From contig JAEILZ010000007.1 of the NCBI GenBank assembly GCA_018873225.1, positions 2,604,001 through 2,668,000 on the forward strand: DNA of 64,000 nt, in the 5' to 3' direction. The stretch is from [Phialemoniopsis] sp. UDSM-2020. Its lineage: Eukaryota > Ascomycota > Sordariomycetes > Thyridiales > Thyridiaceae. Below the pieces are notes generated by a model that did no database searches, was not told the origin of the DNA, and was given only the letters and a program-made list of their open reading frames with translations. Below, in pieces: positions 55,643 through 64,000 of the stretch (its first letter is position 1; each line of letters starts with the position of its first letter). A program made the translations under genes and the position numbers.

Positions 55643-56468
55643 GAAGAGTGTAGAACAGTAATTTTTACAATAGAGACACAGAAAGATCTCTCTCATAATT
55701 TTATCTGGTGGTTTTTCGTGTGGCAATCCAGCGATCCGAAGGCCTGCATATGGATGCGTGCCCAGCCTAGCGAAACCTGGCACCAGCACGTCCTCTTCCC
55801 GCCGCCATTGTCTCTATACTCGTAGGACTGTTGCCAAAAATTTGATGTTATTCCAGACATATTGTCTAGAGGCCTTATTTACTGCGAAGTCGCTCGGAAG
55901 GACATGCCGAAAAGGTGTTTTTGCGTGATTCTTCGTGCCTATCAAAGTCAAGAATTGTAAGTGGGCAACCCCGGATTTGCTCACATGCAGGTTTCGTGGG
56001 CGACATGGTCATTCCAGGTATCAATCGATCCACGTCCATTCAATTCATTTCCCGTAATTACATTAAATTTAGACACAGCATCGCAGACTACTTTTTCTTC
56101 AAGTCATGCTCGACCGAGAAAAAGGCAGCAGCGAATAATGCGATAACTCCTCCATTGCAACCTGGCCAAAGATAGGCCGCAGTCAATGATGGGCCCAAGT
56201 GAAACTCCAGTGCTAATGCAGAAAAATCGTCCTTCAGCGTCCCTCTCCCCCCCAACGGCCCCTGTTCCAAGAAGTCCAAATTTCCCGGATAACGAGTGTG
56301 TCGTCAAACTCGTGACCCAACGCCGTATTCCAACCAGCCCGGGCCGCAATAACCTCACCGGAGCCGCCCATGAGTCCTCAATGTCTTGTAAGCTGCTCCT
56401 GCTCATGTACACGTCAAAGGCGCCCTCTATAGGCAGTGAGATGCCGCCACGGCGTGCCGGGGCCACCA
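55643..56468. other. Convergent intergenic region UstYa / PHD-like gene
   Basis: 3' flanks of both genes. No supported gene; I found no second UstYa, tyrosinase, methyltransferase or transporter here. Confidence 0.45.
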
Positions 56469-59189
56469 TTACCGCCTGTTTCGAGCGGCATTCCCTGCCA
56501 CGTCGGCCTCTAGTTGCTCCTGGATTTCCCTCTGCCTCGAGGCCTCTTTGTCCTTTTCCCAGTCCTGCCTGTCGCATTTGGCAGCCCATTCCAATGCGCG
56601 CCGCCAGGGCTGGTTTCCACGGACGGCCTCTGGAACCATTGTTTCCTCTTCGGCCGCCTTTCTCTGCTTGGCCAACCGTTCAGCCGACTTGCCGCAATTC
56701 GCCTTGCGCCCACCCCTGTCTTTGATTTCCTTTTGCTTAGCATTATGCCACGCCTGTGACCTCTCTCTGCTCCAGTGTGTTCGCGGATCAATGTGGCCAT
56801 AGTATGGATCTTTATGAGGCGCAGGCATCTCTTTCTTGGGGATCAAAGCGACGTCCGGAGGAGGAGCTGACGCGCCTTCCTGGTTGTAGATCCATGAATC
56901 GAGATCAATACTACCCAGCTCCTGTTCTTTGGCGACCCGACGTTCTGACTGCTCGCCGCTCAACTTATGGGTAGCCGCCGCGACCTCAGCCTGGCGGTGA
57001 ACGCTCGATACTGGCTGTCTAGGTCTCTGTACCTCGGCGGTAGCGGTTCGAGGTTGGACCAAGGGTCTTGCAGAGCTGGCCGACTGTTTAGCTTCTGTAG
57101 ATTGGGCTCTTAGCACCTCGTTTTGTGGCCGCTGTAGCTCAGTGCCCCTCTGAAAGACTGCTGATGAAGAGGGCACGTCTTTGAACCGAACAACCCCATT
57201 CGATACTTGCGCAGATACCTGTGGCTGTTTCTTTTGGGGTACTGCACGGTCGAATATTTGGCGGACGCCGTTCGTCTTTAGAGGCCAGCCCTGTTGAGCA
57301 CTAGGATTCGCCTTCTCCCATCCTGCGATGAACCACCGTGCCACCTCGTTGGGATCGCTCCCTTGCCTGGATTCATTCACACGGTGAGCGGCCTGGCCAG
57401 GCATCGAGTCTACAGCCATAGGCCATGGTCCTTGTGGTCTCTGACCGTTAGTGTAACCCGCAGATGCACTTCTGACCCCATTGGCCATTGCCCCGGGAAC
57501 AGCTCCGTTGCTACCAGTGTAGCCTCTAGCCGGCTCAGGTCTCGGAGGAGGCCCTACTTGACGTGACTGGTACGATTTACTTGCGGCATCGGAATGGTAT
57601 GGCTGGTTATGGACGCCATTGATACCGTTTGAGAGCCTCTGCAAGGGCTGACTGGCAGCTCTGGCACCCATGTCCGACTGAGTGTGTCCATTGAGCCTAT
57701 AGTCAGGCTCAGTCCCGTTAAGTCGTATTTTTTTGTGAGCATGCTCATACGTCGAGGCCGAAGTGTAGTTTGTTGGTGGGAACATTGATGGCCCTCTGTT
57801 ACTGCTCCCCTGTGCCGTGTGCGTGGAATGCAACCCATTTCCTTGCACAGGTGATGATACTAATGGGGCGGCACTGGAACGGCCTGCTTTGGAGGATACG
57901 CTGGGTGCAGTCTTTCGCCGCATGATGGGCAGCACACTGCCATTAGATTCATGATGCAATGCGGGATTCTGCGCATCGCCCGCTTTGTGAGGCGCTGTTG
58001 GTTGGCGGGGCGGCGCCCGATCTAGGAGTCGGATGTGATGATCGCATAGGAGTTGTAACCCATTACTAGTCATCGACTTGCATCCCTTATAGGCGCACGG
58101 AATACTCGGCAACACATATTCGACGGTGTCGGCGCCTGAGATGGGCCCATTCGGCGCCATATTGAGCGCTGGAGCGGGAGGGTGCTGAAGTGTGGGCGTG
58201 CTGTTCCTCGTTGAAAGCGACGAAGTTGAGCCGGCCTCATGGTAGCGGCTCTTGGGCTCCTTGGAGTTGCACTTTTTGCAGGTCCAATCTCTACAACCGC
58301 CAATTAATACATTACTGCGTCGGGAAGGAAAAGAAAGCAGCATGTGTGAGTGTGTTTGCGACGCGTGCGCCAGGAACAATTCGAGTCGAGAGGATAAAAA
58401 TTCAAGATGAATGCACGTGAGTCAAGGGCGCTCGCGCGTTGCGATGGCGAATAGAGGCGTGAGGTAGGGAGAAGAGTATTGGGTTGAGATATAAAAATGC
58501 GGAGGTAAGAGCGAAAGAAAGTCGGAGAAAATATAAAGAAATGAATAGATTTATAGGGAATGTGGGGGCTTTTGTCGAATGGCGACAAGAGGTGAGGTGA
58601 GGAACGCGGACTTTATTACCATAGCCGGCTCAGAGTTTTGCTATACGTGTTGGGAAAGGGAAGGGGAAGGCTGGCGGAGACTAGTTCGGTAGGAATTGGG
58701 GGGACAAGACGAAAAAGGCGGGCGGGGAAATAATATACATGACTAGGAAGGGTAGTAGTAGTAATGGGAGTAATTAGTCTAGTTGGTTGTTTATTGCGAT
58801 CGCGGGCCATGACACAATAAGCAAGACTAGAGTAGAGGGAATTTCAAAGAGGGGACAGGACGGGCTTGCGTGCGAATGGGGACTGGGACTGGGGCTAGGC
58901 AAAGACGGGAGATCGGGAATAGAATCGAAAGCCTCACTCACCTCGTGTCTTTGGGCAGAGGCCGGTGACAGCAGCTGTGAAAGCGCTTCCCGCACTTGGA
59001 ACAAGAAAATAGAGGCTTGTCGATGCGCGGGGGTTGCTTGCAGTTATAGCAAGTCGGCGGCATCGATAAGCTTGATAATGGATGGCGATGATTTTGCTGC
59101 TCTTGTTGCTGCCCCGTGGATGAGGAGCCGGCGAGGCGATGATAGGATGGGGACGCAGATGGGGGATCTCGAGGTTGCTGTGGATCCAT
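56469..59189 (-). CDS. PHD-like zinc finger protein with long disordered region
   Basis: Exons 59189-58942 and 58290-56469 give 689 residues. The intron is 651 nt, far longer than any other in the window, but has GTGAGT and TGTAG ends and keeps phase 2. Splicing assembles a Cys4-His-Cys3-like finger: CYNC and CSKC, then FHSCC in exon 1, and WTCKKC right after the junction. A second Cys/His cluster (IPCAYKGCKSMTSNGLQLLCDHH) follows at about residue 125. The middle is Ser/Pro/Gln/Asn-rich and probably disordered. The C-terminus is a conserved-looking charged block (DPYYGHIDPRTHWSRERSQAW ... KQRKAAEEE). PHD-type fingers usually read histone tails, so a chromatin role is possible, but I do not recognise the protein. 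The ATG could also be 59063 (MPPTCYNC). Confidence 0.75.
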
Positions 59190-59870
59190 TTCGGCTTTAG
59201 TATGTGACTCGACCTTTGTATAGTCGGCTCAACCTGGTCCAAGTATTCCGTCCCCCAGGCAGGCCGACTACATGGGGGAAAATACTATCGAATAAGATAC
59301 TAAAAGAAAATAACGATGTTGGTAATCTTCGATGCCGTCTTGGAAGAGAGACGAGATCAAGACTGGGCAAAGCAACGGGGTGGAAAGATGTAGTAAGGAG
59401 ATGCGATGTGATGTGTTGTCTCAGATCTTTTCAGTTTTTTGTATATGCTCAGCATTTCGCAAGGACGCGGCTTCGTAAAATTCCCCTCTGTCAGACCAGC
59501 CGACTCATAAATGGGTCAGGTGCAGTCACCCTTGGTCATGACGACCAGTAGCAAACTACTCCTTTTGTACACCGCAGCCTTTGGCCTCAACTTCGTGGGA
59601 AAAGTTGCGAAGACTGAGGCTCCATAGAGCAGTGTTCCACCAACAGGCCCCGAGAGACCTAGCTGGAAGAGTTGATATACTCAATCCTCTGCGAACCGAC
59701 CAGACTGAAACTGGCGACTGACGGAAAGAGGCAGGGAATAAGAGTGGCGCCAGCTCACTGAGCACAGGCCTAAAGTAGACCGGTGTGAAAAGAGAGGAAA
59801 CAAACAATGCCAGCAAGTCCCGGTTGCGATCTGAACTTTTACCATATGGGTCATCATAGACAACGTTGGG

Positions 59871-59888
59871 TGTGTGTGTGTGTGTGTG
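59871..59888. repeat. (TG)9 microsatellite
   Basis: Nine uninterrupted TG units in intergenic DNA. Confidence 0.85.
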
Positions 59889-60576
59889 AGTGTGAAAGGG
59901 GATGGACGAAGTGACAGCCCCCAATCCGAGGATCGATTTCATTTGAAATCAAAGCTCGCTGAACGGATCGGCCGAGAAGAAACAAATAAGACACTCCAAG
60001 GGTTTGATAGTGCCAAAATGGATAAACGAACGTACCGTTTGAAAGACACAATGACCTTTTTCGATATATTGGTGAGCATCAACTTCCAACAGAGTCAGGT
60101 CGTGTGCCCCGGCGTCGTGGTGCTGGCAGGAACAGGCCCACCCCGATCCCGAGAGACTAGAGCATACACCGGACAAGACACGGTGATCCGAGGCGCCACA
60201 CGTCAAACGGGTCTGGCGCGTGCTCTGAGAGGGGCGATGCGTTGTGACGAGAGGAGAGAGAGGGAGGCAAATGAGATTGGACGACGGGAAGAAGTCTCTG
60301 GGCGAGACGACGGGAGAGGTCTATATTCTGTGTTGTCTGGTCACACTGGCTGCTTTGGCATGCGTTCGTTATGTACAGGTAGGGAGGAGATGGGGCTTGT
60401 CGCAGGCTGATCAAATTTGTCCAGGGCAGAAAGGCGAGGTTGCATCGCCCAAGTCGGACTCTTGTACGTCTACTGGGTATCAAGACAAGAAAAGGGTAGA
60501 ATAAGAAAAAAGAATAAGATGAAGTCCAAGATGATATGCGCTGCTGTAGAAGAAAAATAGTCCTCCAGGGTCGGAT

Positions 60577-60600
60577 AGCAGCAACAGCAGCAGCAGCAGC
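60577..60600. repeat. AGC-repeat microsatellite
   Basis: Eight trinucleotides, AGC except for one AAC, in non-coding DNA about 470 bp upstream of CEX1. Confidence 0.8.
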
Positions 60601-61068
60601 GCAACGACAAGGCAGGAGCTCGAGGTGCAAAAGAAGCAAGCATCAAAAAAGCATCCCGGGCCAAGCCAGGGCCAGCCAAAATATCAACAAATGGGTCCTA
60701 ACCACAGCGACTGAACAGCGACCAAAGCGCACCGAATCCCCTGCAACGACGCCCGGATCATCTCCGGCCCCGCCCACTACCCAGCATCAATTGATTGATT
60801 GGGCATTGTTTCAGCGCCACCAACATCGACTTCAGCGTACTTGTACTTAGTAGAGCAACCCTTGTCCGACCACATGTCATTCCCGGCGCCGCCACTGATT
60901 GAGGCCTAGCGCGGGGGAACTGGACAATCTTTCGCGATAACAGCTTGCATGCTTGGGCGATAGCGAGGATATCGTGTCTGCTTCTCAGGCTCCAGACAGC
61001 AGCTTTGCGTACGTGCGCCTCAACCTCGCTCCATCGCCTACCCTAGAGCTGTACGAATTGCTGCCGGC

Positions 61069-63845
61069 ATGGATTTCCTCAAGTCGGCCGTCGCATCGGC
61101 CATCGCCAAGGGGCCGCCCTTCCCCTATACATTTGGCGATCGCGTCGACCTCGACCAGTCCATCTGGACCTTGTACAACGGCACAAAGCGCGTAAGCTCT
61201 CTGGCTCCTCCACGCCCGGACCGGACGCTCTTCTGCCGGGACATGCGCTGATTCACCATATGTAGGAGGACGGCTCGAACTGCAGCATCTTCTCCTTTGA
61301 CATCACCGCCAACAAGTCGCGATTGCCCCTCGCCAAGAATGCCGTCAAGAAGTTGCGGACGCTGCGACACCCCGGCGTCATCAAGGTGCTGGACACCGTC
61401 GAGGTACGACACCAACAACCCGACACTACCGATACTTTGCACGTTTGCCTAACGAGAACCTTGCGAGCAGACAGACACATATATTTACATTGCCACCGAG
61501 CGACTCGTGCCGTTGCGATGGCACATCAAGCGCAAGAGCCTGAGCCCAGAGACGTTGAAATGGGGTCTCTACAGCGTGGGAGTGAGTCGTCTGATGCTCT
61601 GGGGCAATATGAAGAAACGCTGACCACGAGTGACAGCGAACACTCAAATTCATCAACGACGAAGCATCCTCGATCCATGGCAATCTCAAGGTTGCCTCCA
61701 TATACACATCTGAGAGCGGGGAATGGAAGCTGGGCGGTTTCGAGGTCCTCAGTAACGTCAAGGACGATGACGCTGTCATCTACGTAGGGACAACCAACAA
61801 TTCTACTGCTTTCCACAGCTGTACTAACCTGCTACCAGAATTACGGCAGTCTCGTGCCGGACTCGGGGCGTTACACCCCTCCCGAACTCGCCAAATCCGG
61901 CTGGGATGCCATAAAACGGAGCCCACACTCGGCTGTAGACTCATTCAACTATGGCACCCTCATTTTTGAGGTCTTCAATGGAGATTTCATGGGGACCGAC
62001 CAAGCTGGTCAGACGAAGAATATTCCCCCGACTATGCATGCCAGCTATAAGCGTCTTGTTAATGCCAACCCCAAGGCACGGCTAACCCTTAGTCACTTCC
62101 TTGACCAGGGTCTCCGTAATGGAGGCTTCTTCGACTCGCCTTTGATCAAATTGACGGATGGTGTTGAGAACCTAGGCGTCAAGTCTCCAGAAGAGCGCGA
62201 GCAGTTCCTCGAGTATGTACCACCACCTCAAGCGGCTTGACTCAAAATCCTTGCTAACAAACTCACCAGTGATTTGGATCAGCTCACGGACGACTTTCCT
62301 GAAGACTTTTTCAAAATGAAAGTCCTGCCCGAGTTGCTCAAGTCAGTTGAGTTTGGCGGTGGAGGTCCCAAGGCGTTTGGTGTCGTGATGAAAATCGCAA
62401 CCAAATTGTCGAACGATGACTTTGATAGCAGGGTCACACCTGTGGTTATCAGACTTTTTGGAAACCCGGACCGGGCGATACGGGTGTGCCTGCTGGACAG
62501 TCTGCCTATGATGATAGACAGGTTGCCGCAAAAGACCGTGAACGATAAAATCTTCCCTCAAATTGTAAGTAAATCAACGGCAATCCTTTGCAAGCGCCCG
62601 TCTGACTTGAGACTGTTGTAGGTTACGGGTTTTACAGATTTGGCACCCGTGGTGAGGGAGCAGACGCTGAAGTCAGTGCTCACGCTCATCACCAAGCTTT
62701 CTGACCGGACTATAAACGGCGAGCTGCTCAAGTACCTCGCAAAGACGGCCAACGACGAACAACCAGGGATCCGGACTAACACCACCATTTGCCTGGGCAA
62801 GATCGCCAAGTACCTCGGAACATCGTCCAGAGCGAAGGTGCTCATCGCCGCATTCAGCCGCTCCCTGCGGGACCCCTTCGTGCACGCCAGGAACGCTTCC
62901 CTGATGGCGCTAGGCGCTACGGCAGACTACTTCAGCGACGAGGACTGCGCCGTCAGGTTACTGCCAGCGATATGCCCGGCGCTCATCGATAAGGAGAAGC
63001 TCGTCCGGGACCAGGCCAACAAGACCATGGACATCTACCTCCAAAAGATCCGCAAGGCCGCGGCGGGCATGCCGGATTCGGTCCTGCCGCCGCAGACGAC
63101 GGGCGATTCGGTCGCGCGTATGAGCACGCCGCAGCCGGCCGAGTCGACGACGGCATCATGGGCCGGCTGGGCCATCTCCTCCTTCACCAACAAGCTCTCC
63201 ACCGCTGCCGGTGAGATCGAGCCCTCGGCATCGACCAACGGCTCGCCGAGACCCTCGCCCTCGGCCACGCCCACTCTCGCACATCGCCCGACCATGCAAA
63301 CCACCTCCTCGGCATCCGCCCTGCACCGCCAGGCCCTCAAGTCCCCGCCCCCAGGGTCCTCGCGCTCAGCGACAAACCTAACCACGCCCGCGACAGCAGA
63401 CGAAGGCTTCGGCGACGAGGACGACGGCGCGGACGGCTGGGGCGACATGGACGACTCGGGCGCTGCCGCTGCCGACGCATTCTGGGACAACGACTTTGAC
63501 GACAACGCCGCGCAGACGACGACCACGAGCAAGGCGGGCAGTCGCAACGTCAGCAGCGGAAGCGGGTCGGCGCAGCCGTTCGCCAGCGGTGCCGGCGACG
63601 ACGGCGCGGAGCCCGACTTTGCGGGGTGGCTCGCGGCGCAGCAGCAGAAGAAGGCCGGCGCCGTCATGGGCAAGAAGACGCTGCCCAAGGGCCTGGCCAA
63701 GAGCAGCGGTAGCAGCAGCAGCGCGGCGGCGAAGAAGCCCCTCGCGAGTAGTAAACCGGCCGCGGCTAAGCCCGTCGTGGCCAAGAAGTTGGACATGAAG
63801 CCCAAGGAGACGGACGACGATGATGGGTGGGGAGATGGGTGGTAA
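61069..63845 (+). CDS. CEX1: SCY1-like pseudokinase (Cex1/SCYL1 family)
   Basis: Seven exons, 61069-61191, 61266-61403, 61471-61581, 61637-61783, 61839-62212, 62270-62564 and 62622-63845, give 803 residues. All six introns are 55-74 nt. The N-terminal kinase-like domain is degenerate. The glycine loop is not recognisable, the catalytic-loop region reads SSIHGNLKVASI instead of HRDxKxxN, and the DFG position reads LGGFE. HEAT-like helical repeats follow (for example LLPAICPALIDKEKLVRDQANKTMDIYLQK). The C-terminal tail is acidic with Trp-Gly-Asp motifs (DGWGDMDD and the terminal DDGWGDGW) and Lys-rich stretches. Yeast Cex1 moves tRNA at the nuclear pore and SCYL1 binds COPI. Those roles are inferred by family; loss of kinase activity is read from the sequence. 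Confidence 0.92.
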
Positions 63846-64000
63846 GGGACTCCGACGAGATGGTCGTAATGATGATGTGGGCATATGCAAAACGGCGTTT
63901 TTGTAATTTTTGGTGGGATGCTGAAAAGAAAAACATGTTTATGACACTCCGTAGGGGAAGCAGAGTAATTTAGCGCTTTCCGAATCGTTAGGATACCACT

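Larger units (their letters stand above)
59190..61068. other. Divergent intergenic region PHD-like / CEX1 with microsatellites
   Basis: About 1.9 kb with no convincing gene. It holds a (TG)9 run and an AGC-rich run, listed separately. Open frames here are low-complexity. Confidence 0.4.

Noticed and set aside
1..64000. tRNA genes or transposons
   Set aside because: I looked for T-loop GGTTCGAATCC-like sequence and for terminal repeats or transposase motifs in the gaps and found none I could support by eye.

Overview
This window looks like nuclear DNA of a filamentous ascomycete (Pezizomycotina, most likely Sordariomycetes). The reasons are short GT-AG introns of about 50-150 nt with CTAAC/CTGAC-type branch sites, intergenic gaps of about 0.5-2.8 kb, and protein families typical of that group (UstYa/DUF3328, DUF3669, OTT_1508-like deaminase, GPI-anchored surface protein). 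The class assignment is inference. I built 23 gene models by hand. All intact multi-exon models keep an open frame through every junction. I saw no tRNA, rRNA, CRISPR array or recognisable transposon.

Layout. 0.7-4.5 kb: tandem MYND-finger paralogs, the second lacking about 130 N-terminal residues. 5.1-6.5 kb: NOP13-like nucleolar RRM protein. 7.0-9.8 kb: NBR1-type selective autophagy receptor (PB1, four ZZ fingers, FW domain). 9.8-12.6 kb: gene-empty. 12.6-14.2 kb: CofD/YvcK-like protein with an 18-nt microexon. 15.7-18.0 kb: Btz (exon-junction-complex) domain protein. 20.0-21.5 kb: pepsin-like protease with no obvious signal peptide. 22.7-23.6 kb: ABZ2-like PLP enzyme. 24.3-26.4 kb: TOM70. 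27.4-28.6 kb: SSO1-type syntaxin. 30.2-35.3 kb: divergent IMP4 and UPF1. 36.7-37.7 kb: AAED1-like peroxiredoxin-fold protein. 40.0-41.0 kb: STS1/Cut8. 42.1-42.8 kb: putative GPI-anchored protein. 43.5-45.3 kb: RAD52. 46.2-48.7 kb: ACO2-type mitochondrial aconitase. 48.9-50.0 kb: frameshifted DUF3669 gene. 51.4-53.1 kb: OTT_1508-like deaminase. 53.4-55.6 kb: secreted repeat-peptide precursor divergent from a UstYa-family oxidase. 56.5-59.2 kb: PHD-like finger protein. 61.1-63.8 kb: CEX1/SCYL1-type pseudokinase.

Most of the window is conserved housekeeping sequence (ribosome biogenesis, NMD, protein import, secretion, recombination, lysine pathway). The accessory stretch is about 48.9-55.7 kb. 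Its centrepiece is a two-gene locus with the architecture of a dikaritin-type RiPP pathway. The 160-residue precursor has a signal peptide and six exact copies of ILPYKITTFK on a perfect 69-nt period, five of them ending in a Kex2 Lys-Arg site. About 750 bp away, divergently transcribed, is a UstYa protein with both HxxHC motifs and a membrane anchor. The candidate core YKITTF has the Tyr-x-Ile arrangement of the ustiloxin and phomopsin cores but is not one I recognise.

Other points worth following are five consecutive perfect hairpins downstream of IMP4, the deaminase next to the RiPP locus, very small coding exons in IMP4, RAD52 and the CofD-like gene, a stop-free 60-nt intron hidden in STS1, and a Thr where most aconitases have His in the TTDHIS motif of ACO2.
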